DNA of 64,000 bases from Microbulbifer aggregans (GCF_020524005.1 NZ_JAIVKK010000001.1:558001-622000), one strand, 5' to 3'. Shown: positions 9,681-19,262, numbered from the stretch's first letter. Translations and numbers: made by a program. The notes: generated by a model not told the origin, from the letters alone.

Positions 9681-9716
9681 AAAAAACCGGACACTGCTTC
9701 CAGTGTCCGGTTTTTA
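9681..9716. terminator. Bidirectional terminator
   Basis: A 10-bp perfect stem, CCGGACACTG with CAGTGTCCGG around CTTC, with A6 on the left and T5 on the right. It can end leftward transcription from the TonB receptor and rightward read-through. Confidence 0.88.
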
Positions 9717-9785
9717 AGCATTTCCCTGTTGGTATTATCCTTCCAGGAATATTGTTGTTTTTACGAAACTCCGCGATATCAGTAT

Positions 9786-12530
9786 TTAGAACTGATACTG
9801 CGCACTCAAAGAGAAAGACTGTCCAGGCTTCTCTTCAAACACAATCACGCCGGCCCGCTCGATTTCAATCGCGTCATCCAACAGATTCTGCATCTTGGCC
9901 TTGACGGTGATCTCTTCAGTCGGATACCAGGAATAAGTCAGATCCAGGGAATGGAACGGCTGTTCGAAGGAATCCGGGGCACCATTACGACCGGCCAAAT
10001 AGAGACGCTCACCAAAAACGTTGTAGCCAATGGTCGCAGAATGGCCGCCATCTGGAGAGTCAAAACCGAACAGGGTATTTACAACATATTCAGAGGCACC
10101 AGCCAGAGTTCGCACCTGGTTTGTCGGCGCATCCGCATCAGCACCCGCCACAAGTTCAGACTCCTGAAGAGTCACGTTACCCTGAACAAAGAAGCTTTCC
10201 ATAAAGCCGCCCAGGAAACCGAGATCCTTCATGCCTTCCAGTTCGATACCGGTAATTTCGCCGGACTCGGCGTTTACCAGCTCGCGCAGGCGATCGGTAT
10301 CACTAATCGGAGCCTCGAAGAACTCGATCGGGTCAGTAATATCCTTGTAGAACAAGGAAACTGTCAGGTTGTCGCCATTATCGAAGAACCACTCACCACG
10401 CAGATCGTAGTTGTTGATCTCGGATGGACGCACATCGGGGTTACCCCTAACTCGCTCATCGGTAATCGGATCGATGTACAGAGAGTCAGTGATCTCACGC
10501 AGATCCGGGCGTACAGCAGTTTTCGAAGCACCGAAGCGGAGCTGGAACGTCTCTGCCCACCAGGAACCCATGTAAGTCAAAGACACAGATGGGTAAACGT
10601 CCTCTTGTGAGTAGACCGCACTCTCAAGCTCTTCAATGTCAGAAGTGATCTGGGGATCTTCTACGGTGTAACCGTAAGGATTCCACTTCAGCGCTACCTG
10701 GTTGTAGTCCTCCCAGCGAGCACCGGCAGACACGCGCCATGTCTCGTTCAGGGTCCAGTCAGCCTTACCAAAGACCGCATCGGTCAAGGTTGCAGCAATA
10801 TAACTCTGCTTGTTGCTCGGAGAGCGGTCGAATACGAAATTATTGTCAGTATCCGTAATATTTTCATCGCTGAATACCTGATCCAGAGGACCATTCAGGA
10901 AGCCATTATCGCCAACTTCCAATATATCCAGCAGCAACTCGGTTTGCTTGTAGGTACGCCCCTTCTCAATACGCGCAAAACCAGTGCTCAACTCCAGAGT
11001 TGAAGAAGAAAACTCCAAAGGCAGAGTGGCTGACCAACCATAGTTGGTTACCTGATCTTCCAGCTCGGTAAAGCGGAAGTCGGCACTACGAGCGGCCACT
11101 CGCACTTCAGAGCTGAGAACTTCACCAGTTACTGGATCGGTTGCGGTATTTGCGGAAACACTCACCTGATTCGGAATATCGGTGGTCGCAGTGGCATCAG
11201 AATAGAACCAATCCACAGAAAGCTCATCAGGAACCCAGTTCAGTAAACCGGCCGGGATCAGAGATTTGGTTTCAGCGCCAATACGGTGACTACCTTTAAC
11301 CTGATTGACCACCATCTCCCGCTCTTCATACTTCAGCTGGTAGTCACGGAAGCCGCGGCCATCAGATACCTGACGGTTTTCATTGAAGTAATCGCTGATG
11401 GAGGTTTCATCGTCGGTGTTGCGCAAAAACAGGCTGGTGGTTTCCAGCTCGTGCTCGTCCGCATAGCGCAGGCCCAGGTTCAGGCTACCATTCATATCCA
11501 CTGAATAGGTGGACTTGGTACGGGTATTGATACGCTCTTCCGGGAACGCATGGTTCCGCTGGGTGCGCTCAGTCTCCCGCCACTTACTCTTATATGAACC
11601 GCCAGCCAGAAAGCCCAGCTCCCAGTTATCACCAAAGTATAAGCTATTACCAACACTTGCCTTTACATCAGAGTCGGGCGTGCTGGAATCATCTGCTATA
11701 GCGATATCGCGATTCAGGTTCAGAGCAAGCTCACGGTTTAGTGCTTGAGCCGCAGCGTAGGCCTCCTGGGCGTTGGCGTATTCGTTACCTTCAGCGATCA
11801 GAGTATCGCGAATACCGGCCACACTCAGGTCACCCTGAAAACGCTGCATCGCCGCTTCGATATTTGCAGACAGCGCGCGTGTGCCGTCGTCGGTTCCGAA
11901 TACATCGTCGTCACCGCCTGCATAGCTCAGCACGTCTCCTCCGGTCTCGGAGTTCATACCGGTTCCGACCTCAAAAGAGAAAGTCAGGTCTTCTGGAATA
12001 CCCTTCGTGCGGATATCCACGTTACCGCCACCAAAACTTGCAGACTGGTCGGCGGAATAACTTTTCTGTACAGCCAAAGACTCGACTACAGAAGTAGGAA
12101 AGAGATCCAGCGGCAGCACATTGCGCGTCAGATCCGGCGAAGGCACAGTCGCACCGTTCAGAGTAGTACTGGAATAGCGCTCACCGAGACCACGCACGTA
12201 AACGAACTTATCATTGACCAACGTCAAACCAGATACGCGTTTCAATGCTGCTGCGACAGTAGAGTCACCGATGCGGCCAATCATTTCAGCACCAAGAACG
12301 TCGGTAACCACCTCATCGTCCAGGCGTTCATTGATCAGCATTTCTGCCGAACTCTGCAGGCGCCCTTGAACCATCAACTCCTCGATCTGAGGCGCTGCGA
12401 CTTGAGGCTTGGACTCGATGGCCACCCCGACCTTATCTTCTTCCTGTGCGTAAGCACCGGACGCAAAAGCTGAGACCGCGGTAATAGCCAGTACCAGCGG
12501 CGCTCTCTGAAATTTTTCGTTCTTAACCAT
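9786..12530 (-). CDS. TonB-dependent outer-membrane receptor
   Basis: 914 aa from the chosen ATG. The signal peptide ends around FASGAYAQ. A plug domain follows, with IEELMVQGRLQSSAEM, ALKRVSGLTLVNDKFVYVRG, LNGATVPSPDLTRN and GGGNVDIRTKG. A 22-strand-type barrel then ends QSFSLSAQYQF with the terminal Phe expected by the BAM machinery. A longer reading frame to 12614 exists, but its extra codons overlap the hairpin at 12578-12608 and lack a signal sequence at their start, so the ATG at 12530 (with AAAAGGGG upstream) is preferred. It follows a lipoprotein gene on the same strand. The plug style recalls receptors that pair with beta-helix lipoproteins; the substrate is unknown. Confidence 0.88.
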   Translation of the reverse strand: MVKNEKFQRAPLVLAITAVSAFASGAYAQEEDKVGVAIESKPQVAAPQIEELMVQGRLQSSAEMLINERLDDEVVTDVLGAEMIGRIGDSTVAAALKRVSGLTLVNDKFVYVRGLGERYSSTTLNGATVPSPDLTRNVLPLDLFPTSVVESLAVQKSYSADQSASFGGGNVDIRTKGIPEDLTFSFEVGTGMNSETGGDVLSYAGGDDDVFGTDDGTRALSANIEAAMQRFQGDLSVAGIRDTLIAEGNEYANAQEAYAAAQALNRELALNLNRDIAIADDSSTPDSDVKASVGNSLYFGDNWELGFLAGGSYKSKWRETERTQRNHAFPEERINTRTKSTYSVDMNGSLNLGLRYADEHELETTSLFLRNTDDETSISDYFNENRQVSDGRGFRDYQLKYEEREMVVNQVKGSHRIGAETKSLIPAGLLNWVPDELSVDWFYSDATATTDIPNQVSVSANTATDPVTGEVLSSEVRVAARSADFRFTELEDQVTNYGWSATLPLEFSSSTLELSTGFARIEKGRTYKQTELLLDILEVGDNGFLNGPLDQVFSDENITDTDNNFVFDRSPSNKQSYIAATLTDAVFGKADWTLNETWRVSAGARWEDYNQVALKWNPYGYTVEDPQITSDIEELESAVYSQEDVYPSVSLTYMGSWWAETFQLRFGASKTAVRPDLREITDSLYIDPITDERVRGNPDVRPSEINNYDLRGEWFFDNGDNLTVSLFYKDITDPIEFFEAPISDTDRLRELVNAESGEITGIELEGMKDLGFLGGFMESFFVQGNVTLQESELVAGADADAPTNQVRTLAGASEYVVNTLFGFDSPDGGHSATIGYNVFGERLYLAGRNGAPDSFEQPFHSLDLTYSWYPTEEITVKAKMQNLLDDAIEIERAGVIVFEEKPGQSFSLSAQYQF

Positions 12531-12577
12531 TACCCAGGCCCCTTTTGTTCCTGTCATTACTGCGGTAGAAGCAAAGA

Positions 12578-12611
12578 GGGCGCCGGCTCTCCATCTGAAC
12601 CGGCGCCCTTT
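12578..12611 (-). terminator. Hairpin between lipoprotein and TonB receptor genes
   Basis: GGGCGCCGG and CCGGCGCCC form a 9-bp stem around 13 nt. On the minus strand it is followed only by CTCTTTGC, a weak T tract. It may end or attenuate transcription from the lipoprotein gene into the receptor gene. Confidence 0.55.
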
Positions 12612-12634
12612 CACGGGATTACCCCACCGGCGAT

Positions 12635-14290
12635 TTATTCAAACCACAGCGGCTGAGCGCGGCTACCTTCATGCAGACCGTAGGTCCAGCCATTGGTCCA
12701 GTCACTGCCGTTTACACTCAGAGCACCCAGGAAGGCGCGCTCTTGAGGAGAAACGGTTACGCCCATCTGAGCAGCAGCAGCTTCGGTGTAGAAAGCCGGA
12801 ACACCGCCCAGCAGGACAAACTCACTGTTTGCATTAGCAGTCGGGTCAACCTTGCCAGTAATCGCGATGAATTCGTTACCGCTTGCAGTTGCCCACTCAG
12901 CCGCAGTTACGCCGCCAGGCAGGTCGCCTTTAACCTGATCTTCACAGGCAAAAACGTTTGAAGCCAGGCCAGCTTCGCTGCCGTCTACCAGACCAGCCAG
13001 AGTCTCGTCACTCTGAATACGCAAGCAGTAGTTGCTACCTTCAGCGCCGTTCTCGTCAGCGGCGAAAGAAGCTACAACCATGGAGTTGGTGATAGTCGGG
13101 TAGATACCCTCACGCAGACGCCAGCCAGCACCCGGATCGTGGGTTACGGTGGATGAGGCGGCAGAAACGATACAGGTCAGACCATCAATAACCGGACGGC
13201 TGTTGATACCCTGGGAAACGATCTCTGCACGACGGTCAGTTTTAGTGCCGTCGGCCATGTCGTCGTAGCTACCGATACCGTCAGCTTCGATACAGTGGTT
13301 ACCGTCGGTTTCGCTCTGGATTACCAGTGCGTTGGTGATGGAACCCTGCCAACCTTCGTCGATATCGATGGAGTCGTCACGCACGTAAAGTGCTACGTAG
13401 TTTTCGATATTTACCGCACCACCGAACATCTCGATGCCGTCGTCGTAGGTCGCGTAAGCTTCCAGATTATTTACAACGGTGCCGCTACCAACACCGGCAA
13501 AGGTCACGCCGTTCAGCTCGTTTCCTTCAACCACCTCGGCACCAGTGTGCTTAACGCGAACGTAGGTCATAACACCAGAACTATCCGCGTTGTTGTCACC
13601 ACCGTAGTTGGATTCTTGGTCAGAATCGGAACCTTCAGCAGGCAGGCTACACTCACCAGCCAGTGCCAGATCGCTACCAGCAACGGAACCGGTGTAGACA
13701 CACTTGTTGGTAACACCAAAGCCGTTAATCACCATGCCGCCCCACTGGGAAACATCTTCAGCACCCACAGTGCCGAGAACGTCAGTTTCGGAAGTGAAGG
13801 TGATCGGTGCAGTTTCAGTGCCGCGAGCAAAAAGCTGAGAGCCGCGGTTAATTACAACGAAAGACGCTTTGTCTTTAAACGCAATGGTAGCGCCAGCCTG
13901 AATTTCCAGAGCCGGGCCGTCACCACCTTCAGTGATACCAGCTGCCGCCAGATCTGCAGCGCTACCATAGCTGGCGCCAACAAACAGGAGGTCGTCGAAG
14001 ATGTGCGCGCCGCCGTCGGGCAGAGCCGGCAGGTAGAGGTCTTCCATCAGCGGGTTAGAGTAAGAAACGAAGTCGGAACCGTAACGACAGTTCGCACCTT
14101 CCGCAGTGCCTTGTACGCCGCTAGCCAGAGCAGCACAGGGGTTTTCTACAGTAGAACCGGGATTGGTTACAGAATTGTCTACGGAGTTATCAACGGTCTG
14201 CGGCTCAATATTGATACCGCCGCTGTCACAACCAGCCAGCAGAGCAGAAATCGCAGCCGCCAACAGCAGCTTGTTGCTTACGCGCTTCAT
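12635..14290 (-). CDS. Outer-membrane or surface lipoprotein, probable beta-helix partner of the TonB receptor
   Basis: 551 aa. The N-terminus is a lipoprotein signal with lipobox LLAGC (Cys about residue 21). A Ser/Thr/Asn-rich spacer follows, then repeated short beta-strand units (GATIAFKDKASFVVINRGSQ, WGGMVINGFGV, GTVVNNLEAYATYDDGIEMF) like a right-handed parallel beta-helix. Acidic clusters (YDDGIEMFGG, DDSIDIDEGWQGS) could bind cations. AGGGGGAT precedes the ATG. It directly precedes the TonB receptor gene on the same strand, suggesting a receptor/surface-lipoprotein pair, with the lipoprotein capturing the ligand. Substrate unknown. Confidence 0.7.
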   Translation of the reverse strand: MKRVSNKLLLAAAISALLAGCDSGGINIEPQTVDNSVDNSVTNPGSTVENPCAALASGVQGTAEGANCRYGSDFVSYSNPLMEDLYLPALPDGGAHIFDDLLFVGASYGSAADLAAAGITEGGDGPALEIQAGATIAFKDKASFVVINRGSQLFARGTETAPITFTSETDVLGTVGAEDVSQWGGMVINGFGVTNKCVYTGSVAGSDLALAGECSLPAEGSDSDQESNYGGDNNADSSGVMTYVRVKHTGAEVVEGNELNGVTFAGVGSGTVVNNLEAYATYDDGIEMFGGAVNIENYVALYVRDDSIDIDEGWQGSITNALVIQSETDGNHCIEADGIGSYDDMADGTKTDRRAEIVSQGINSRPVIDGLTCIVSAASSTVTHDPGAGWRLREGIYPTITNSMVVASFAADENGAEGSNYCLRIQSDETLAGLVDGSEAGLASNVFACEDQVKGDLPGGVTAAEWATASGNEFIAITGKVDPTANANSEFVLLGGVPAFYTEAAAAQMGVTVSPQERAFLGALSVNGSDWTNGWTYGLHEGSRAQPLWFE

Positions 14291-14741
14291 AGATCCCCCT
14301 AAAGGATGTTATATAAAAGTTTGGTGCTCGACGGTCGCTACTTTGAGCTATCTATTCAGCCCGCACTTGCGACCAAATTGTCGATCAACCTGGAAACAGA
14401 TTCTTTTATTTCGCTTTCGCGATTTGACGAAGGGGAGTCTAGGAATCGAGTGTTGCGGAAATGTTACGAATGAAAGATACGATAAAAAAAATTTGAACTT
14501 TTCTCAAAACCGGTCACTTACCGTCCATATGTTTCAGATATATTGCTTTATGACTTCTTTTTTATTTCCGTTTTGTTGCAGAGGATATGGAGGCGACCTC
14601 TGTTGATGCCAGTAGAGACAAGCTGGCTTCAGAGATATCTATAAATGACAGAATAAAATATGGGAAAACCATAGCGATATCTCGAAAGCGATAAGCAGGC
14701 GGAAAGCTGGAGGGCTGGAAGGCTGGAAGGCTGGAAGGCGT
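14291..14741. other. AT-rich intergenic region
   Basis: 451 bp with no supported gene. It contains the upstream region of the lipoprotein gene and, at 14706-14737, four tandem 8-bp units (GCTGGAAG type) just before the end of the DUF1285 gene. No terminator with a clear T tract was seen. Confidence 0.5.
14706..14737. repeat. 8-bp tandem repeat, four copies
   Basis: GCTGGAGG followed by three copies of GCTGGAAG. It lies directly downstream of the DUF1285 stop codon and may vary in copy number by slippage. Confidence 0.85.
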
Positions 14742-15296
14742 TCAGTATTCGCCCAGAAGAAATTCCTCTCCGCTGCTCGTCAGCCACAACTGGCAAAGTC
14801 GCGCGGGAGGTGCGGTGGGCTGCCGTGGCTCCGCCCAGTCAATGAGTTCGTAATAAACATCCCGGGACGTTCGGGCTTCCAGTCCATCCCGAACCTCAAT
14901 ATAAGGCACGGGCTGTGGCGGATCGCCGTAAAGCTTCAGTATCAGGGGATGGTCGGAGTCCAGGGGCACAACGTCGCCGGTGTTGGTGGTCAACAGGATC
15001 CTGGTTTCGTCTTTCGCCGCCTGGGTAATCAGGAAGGGGGCATCCTCGACGCGGATACGCCATTTCTCCACCGGGGTGACCAGAAAATAGTCACCCTTCT
15101 CTTTCTTCAAAATACTGGCAAAGAGTTGCACCAGCGGCTGACGCTTGATTTCAGTTCCTTCATGAACCCAGCGTCCATCACTGCAGATAACCAGATCCAT
15201 GTCTCCACACAGATCCGGATTCCACTTGGCCACCGGGGGGTGGCCACGAAACTCCTCATGCAGTTTCTCTAACTGCTGAAACAGCGGCTCAGCCAA
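14742..15296 (-). CDS. DUF1285 family protein
   Basis: About 184 aa from the TTG chosen here. The family core is clear: PVAKWNPDLCGDMDLVI, DGRWVHEGTEIKRQPLVQLF, ASILKKEKGDYFLVTPVEKW and RVEDAPFLI. The biochemical role of DUF1285 is not established. A frame extending to 15404 exists but its extra N-terminus overlaps the TetR gene by more than 100 bp and does not match the family. The TTG at 15296 overlaps the TetR stop, fitting translational coupling in a two-gene operon. Confidence 0.75.
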   Translation of the reverse strand: MAEPLFQQLEKLHEEFRGHPPVAKWNPDLCGDMDLVICSDGRWVHEGTEIKRQPLVQLFASILKKEKGDYFLVTPVEKWRIRVEDAPFLITQAAKDETRILLTTNTGDVVPLDSDHPLILKLYGDPPQPVPYIEVRDGLEARTSRDVYYELIDWAEPRQPTAPPARLCQLWLTSSGEEFLLGEY

Positions 15297-15993
15297 AGCT
15301 GCTGCCCGGCATACCACCCGGCGCGGCTGACGGGGCGGCACCACCCACTTTCCCGGCTTCCTCGCCACGACGGCCTGACATATCACCAATATGAACCCCA
15401 ACATCCATAATGAAATTCATCAGCCCCTCCCGATCCTCTATAACATCGGCGAACGACTTGGAGTGGTATAGCTCGACAGCACCCTGCACCAGCGCCCAAT
15501 AGGTGGAGTAGTAATAGTAGGCAGGCACTTCTTTCAAGACGCCCTGCTCCATCCGGCGCTCAAACACCCGGTTCAGTGCAGAGGCGTTGGAATTCCTTAG
15601 AGCGTGAAGCTCAGCGATCATTTCCGGCGCCAGATTCAGCGCAATAATCTTCTCTTCAAGGCGCTGGAACAGGCGGTCTCGTGCCGGATCCGCCATCCGG
15701 GATTCGAAGTAAGCCCGGGCTGGCGCGGTAATATCGCCCTGCTCTGCCGTAGCCACAGCGGACTTCAGCCGCTCGGTGAGGGACTTCTCGTAATCCATAA
15801 GCAGCCGCATGTAAATCTCGGTTTTCGAGATGAAATGCTTATAGATGGTGCCCTTGCCGATATCGACACGCTCTGCGATCTGCTCGACGGTTACTTTCTC
15901 TTCACCGTGCTCCAGCAGCAGCTCCAGTGCCGCATCCAGGATACGCTGCTCCCGCGCACGAAAACGCTGAACCTTTTCTTTTGCCTTATCCAT
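15289..15993 (-). CDS. TetR/AcrR family transcriptional regulator
   Basis: 234 aa from the ATG at 15993. The N-terminal helix-turn-helix reads ILDAALELLLEHGEEKVTVE followed by IAERVDIGKGTIYKHFISK, a classic TetR DNA-binding domain. The C-terminal part is a helical ligand-binding region with YYYYSTYWALVQGAVELYHS, and the tail is Gly/Pro-rich. An upstream in-frame ATG (16044) would add 17 residues, but it lies inside the palindrome at 16041-16054, a likely operator, and lacks a ribosome-binding site. It is probably autoregulated and co-transcribed with the DUF1285 gene. Ligand unknown. Confidence 0.88.
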   Translation of the reverse strand: MDKAKEKVQRFRAREQRILDAALELLLEHGEEKVTVEQIAERVDIGKGTIYKHFISKTEIYMRLLMDYEKSLTERLKSAVATAEQGDITAPARAYFESRMADPARDRLFQRLEEKIIALNLAPEMIAELHALRNSNASALNRVFERRMEQGVLKEVPAYYYYSTYWALVQGAVELYHSKSFADVIEDREGLMNFIMDVGVHIGDMSGRRGEEAGKVGGAAPSAAPGGMPGSSFG

Positions 15994-16040
15994 ACTTCCG
16001 ACCTTAGCTGTCCGTGTATTTGGAGACTGAAATTGACTAT

Positions 16041-16054
16041 TCATTCATGAATGA
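16041..16054. promoter_or_regulatory. Perfect palindrome, candidate TetR operator
   Basis: TCATTCATGAATGA is a perfect 14-bp palindrome 48 bp upstream of the chosen TetR start. TetR-family proteins usually bind such palindromes near their own promoter. Assignment is by position and symmetry. Confidence 0.5.
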
Positions 16055-16330
16055 TAGGCAATTCCCCGGCGATGGAAAAGCAATTACCCAATCTATCAGG
16101 GGACCTCGCGCCTATTTATTGACCAACCCCACCCCTGCCGACTGCTCAGCCGACCATCCGACTGGCACCAAATCTTCTCGCGGCTACAGGCCTTCGAGTG
16201 CACTCCATCACTTTTCATTTATAGCAGCCACATAGAGGGAACCAGCCTCTTTTGCCACTGCGCCGGCCCGATACCCGCCCATAGATGCATTTGACGCCAA
16301 AAAGTACACAAAGCGTGCACTGCGCACAGA

Positions 16331-16350
16331 ATATCTTTGCGCGCAATATT
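16331..16350. promoter_or_regulatory. Candidate collagen/Hyp regulon operator (site 1)
   Basis: ATATCTTTGCGCGCAATATT with core TTG-N4-CAA (16337-16346), 130 bp before the secreted collagenase. It is nearly identical to site 4 at 27288-27306. Confidence 0.5.
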
Positions 16351-16475
16351 ATGTTTTTGCACTCAACAATAACTTGGAGATACCTATGCAGACATTCTGA
16401 ATCTTCATAATCCGTTCGAGACGCGCCAGAAAGTTGCCGGCGCGACCATTCAAGAAATAATAAAGAAGCAACAAT

Positions 16476-19091
16476 ATGAATAAGAACCTGAAGAGGATTT
16501 CCGCTAATTCGATAATTACGGGAGTCACAGCCATATTAATCGGTGCAGCCTGCCAGGTATCCGCTGCGCCCTCACCAGCAACCCCTTCGCCATCCAACAT
16601 GACTCATGGGATCGCGATTACTCCAACCCCAAATGCAGACCCGGTAACAGCGCCGGTAGAGCCACGCTACACACCGGAGGAGCAAACGGTCTCTGCAGCC
16701 GTGCAGACGTTCGCAATCCAGGCAGCGGTTGAGCCGCTCGCAACCTGTGATGCTGCGGGCTACGCGCAATACAGTGGCCAAACACTCGTAGATCATATCC
16801 TGGCCTCTGAAACCAGCTGTATCAATGATCTCTATGAAGGCAACAGCACCAGTTTTGCGAGCTTCACCCAGCAAAAGATGATTACAGTTGCCACTGCTGC
16901 CGAGAACATGGCGGAGTCATTTGACATATCAGCGGAAGATAGCAGCATTAACAAGCTGTTTTATTTCCTTCGCACCGGGTACTACATTGAGTACTACTAT
17001 CCCGACGACGTCTCCTTCAATACCAGCGTTCAGAACGCCGTTGTTGACGCGCTCGATGCATTTACGGCAAATCCGGACTTCTACGCCGTATCCGATACGG
17101 CCGGCGACGCGACCATTGACGCGATCGTCTTGATTGATAGCGCGCAAGAAAACACGCGCTATCTGCCAGTCGTCAAGCGCTGGCTCCAGGACTGGGATCA
17201 GGATGCCGCCAGTTACAGCCGCATGCGCGCCTCGGTCAACGGTATCTTTACCGTGCTGTTTCGCGGACATTACTCGTCTGACTTCATTGACCAAACCAGC
17301 AGCGATACCCAGCTGATTCAACTTCTCGGTGACTTTGCCCGCTCCGACTGGATGCTCGATACCGACGCCCAGTTCATGCAGGAAAATGCCGCGCGAGAAC
17401 TCACACGTTTCCTGCAATATGAGACCGCGCCGATCTACGACACCGTGGTAGCGGAGACCAATCAGCTGCTCAACCGGTACAGTATGACGGGCACAGGGAA
17501 ATCCGTTTGGATCGCGGCAGCCGGCAACGCTGACTACTACGGTAACTGCAGTGATTTCGGGATTTGCGGTTTCGAGGAAGACCTCCAACAACAGGTACTG
17601 GCCGACCAGTACACCTGCAGTAGTTCCCTGAAGATTCTCGCTCAGGACATGACCCAGACACAGATGACGGACTCCTGTGGCAAACTGTCCGATCAGGAAA
17701 CCTACTTCCACCAGCTGTTGGCGACCAACTACAACCCCGTTGCAGACGACCAGAACACCGACCTGGAAGTTGTGGTCTTCGACGATTGGGATGAGTACAA
17801 CACCTACGCCCCGCTGTTTTACGGCATCAGCACCAATAACGGAGGCATGTACCTGGAAGGCGACCCCTCCGCTGCCGACAACCAGGCCCGCTTTATCGCC
17901 CACGAAGCCGACTGGCTGCGTCCGGAGTTTGAAGTCTGGAACCTGACTCACGAATACGTCCACTACCTGGATGGCCGCTACAACCTCTATGGCGGTTTTG
18001 GCGATGCACAGACCAGCAGCCACAAAACCGTGTGGTGGATCGAGGGTCTGGCAGAATATGTCTCCAAGCAGGACTACAACGATACTGCCATCGAAATGGC
18101 GCGTACCGGTGCGTACAACCTGAGTGACATTTTCGCCAACAACTACAGCAGTGGACAGGACCGTATCTACCGCTGGGGCTATCTCGCGGTACGTTTCATG
18201 TTCGAGAAACATCACAGCGAAGTCACTCAGATTCTCACCTACCTGCGGGCCGGTAACTACGACGGGTACCTGAGTTACATCAACAATATCGGTTCGACAT
18301 ACGACAGTGAGTGGCAAACCTGGCTGCAGCAGGTCGAAAGTACGTCCGATGGCGGTGGTAGCGATGGCGGCGACGATGGTGGTGATAACGGCGGTGATGA
18401 TGGCGGAGACAACGGTGGTGATGACGGCGGTCAGGGCGATGGCCTCATCAACAATGTAGAAGTCACCGGCATTGCAGTTTCCACCGCAGGTGACGACCTT
18501 CACTACTACATCGACGTGCCGGAAAACGCTGAAAACCTCAGTATCGCTATCAGCGGCGGCAGCGGCGACGCCGACCTGTACGTCCGCTATGGAAGTGAAG
18601 CTACGGATACAGAATACAGCTGCCGTCCGTACATCGGTGGCAATACCGAGGTCTGTGATATCGCCAGCCCGCAATCTGGCCGTTGGTATGTTCGCCTCAA
18701 GGCCTATCAGGCATTCTCCGGCGTCAGCCTCCTTGCAAGCTACTCGGAAGGCAGCACTACAAGTTGTAGTGGCACACCAGTTTCCTATGGGGCCATTGAG
18801 CTGAACGCAACCACCTGCGTCAGCGATAGCAGCACTATCAACTACTACTACACCTATATCCCAAGTGGCACCAACAGCCTGACGGTGAAGCTGTCCGGTG
18901 GCGAAGGCAATGCGGATTTGTATGTATACGATGCAACCTGGGCGACATCGACCTCATACGACCAGCGCTCCACCAACGCCGGTAACAACGAAACTATCAC
19001 CATCAGCCAACCGGATTCAGGTTGGTACTACATTTCAGTCATTGCCACTGAACCATTTTCTGGCACGGCAATTCAGTTGATTAGCAACTAA
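16476..19091 (+). CDS. Secreted M9 family collagenase with two PPC domains
   Basis: 871 aa. An N-terminal signal sequence reads through TAILIGAACQVSAA. A helical activator-like region follows, then the M9 peptidase core with the zinc motif HEYVHYLDGRYN (His about residue 492) and the downstream Glu ligand in WWIEGLAEY (about 522). Residues about 624-658 are a Gly/Asp-rich linker with repeated GGDDGGDNGG units. Two bacterial pre-peptidase C-terminal domains follow (DADLYVRYGSEAT and NADLYVYDATWAT), which are commonly found on exported proteases. Expected to be exported, possibly by the type II system in this window, and to cut native collagen or gelatin. It starts the collagen and hydroxyproline region and has a candidate operator upstream. 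Confidence 0.92.
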   Translation: MNKNLKRISANSIITGVTAILIGAACQVSAAPSPATPSPSNMTHGIAITPTPNADPVTAPVEPRYTPEEQTVSAAVQTFAIQAAVEPLATCDAAGYAQYSGQTLVDHILASETSCINDLYEGNSTSFASFTQQKMITVATAAENMAESFDISAEDSSINKLFYFLRTGYYIEYYYPDDVSFNTSVQNAVVDALDAFTANPDFYAVSDTAGDATIDAIVLIDSAQENTRYLPVVKRWLQDWDQDAASYSRMRASVNGIFTVLFRGHYSSDFIDQTSSDTQLIQLLGDFARSDWMLDTDAQFMQENAARELTRFLQYETAPIYDTVVAETNQLLNRYSMTGTGKSVWIAAAGNADYYGNCSDFGICGFEEDLQQQVLADQYTCSSSLKILAQDMTQTQMTDSCGKLSDQETYFHQLLATNYNPVADDQNTDLEVVVFDDWDEYNTYAPLFYGISTNNGGMYLEGDPSAADNQARFIAHEADWLRPEFEVWNLTHEYVHYLDGRYNLYGGFGDAQTSSHKTVWWIEGLAEYVSKQDYNDTAIEMARTGAYNLSDIFANNYSSGQDRIYRWGYLAVRFMFEKHHSEVTQILTYLRAGNYDGYLSYINNIGSTYDSEWQTWLQQVESTSDGGGSDGGDDGGDNGGDDGGDNGGDDGGQGDGLINNVEVTGIAVSTAGDDLHYYIDVPENAENLSIAISGGSGDADLYVRYGSEATDTEYSCRPYIGGNTEVCDIASPQSGRWYVRLKAYQAFSGVSLLASYSEGSTTSCSGTPVSYGAIELNATTCVSDSSTINYYYTYIPSGTNSLTVKLSGGEGNADLYVYDATWATSTSYDQRSTNAGNNETITISQPDSGWYYISVIATEPFSGTAIQLISN

Positions 19092-19105
19092 ATCCACTGA
19101 ACGAT

Positions 19106-19132
19106 GCTCCCCCGGCGTGTGTCCGGGGGAGC
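19106..19132 (+). terminator. Strong hairpin after the collagenase gene
   Basis: GCTCCCCCGG and CCGGGGGAGC form a 10-bp perfect stem around a 7-nt loop, 14 bp after the stop codon. No T tract follows, so it may stabilise the mRNA end instead of terminating. Confidence 0.55.
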
Positions 19133-19215
19133 CATTGGGATCAATTTTCCACCAACCCGTCTTCGCCCATTCGCAATACAGCACCTTCCCCTATTGCCCA
19201 CATCACAACTTATGC

Positions 19216-19229
19216 TATTGTGCGCAATA
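19216..19229. promoter_or_regulatory. Candidate collagen/Hyp regulon operator (site 2)
   Basis: TATTGTGCGCAATA (core 19218-19227), 33 bp before the second collagenase-like gene. This is close enough to overlap its promoter or leader. Confidence 0.5.
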
Positions 19230-19262
19230 TAAATATAAAGATCCTGGCAATGGAGAAGGCAC

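Larger units (their letters stand above)
15994..16475. other. Intergenic region between TetR and collagenase genes
   Basis: 482 bp without a supported gene. It contains a 14-bp palindrome at 16041-16054 (candidate TetR operator) and a TTGCGCGCAA site at 16337-16346 (candidate regulon operator for the collagenase). Confidence 0.55.

Noticed and set aside
12531..12614. N-terminal extension of the TonB receptor
   Set aside because: It overlaps a hairpin and would place the signal peptide inside the protein.
16929..18674. Long leftward open frame (581 codons) across the collagenase gene
   Set aside because: Antisense shadow of a well-supported M9 gene; its Val/Gly-rich translation mirrors the codon bias of the real gene.
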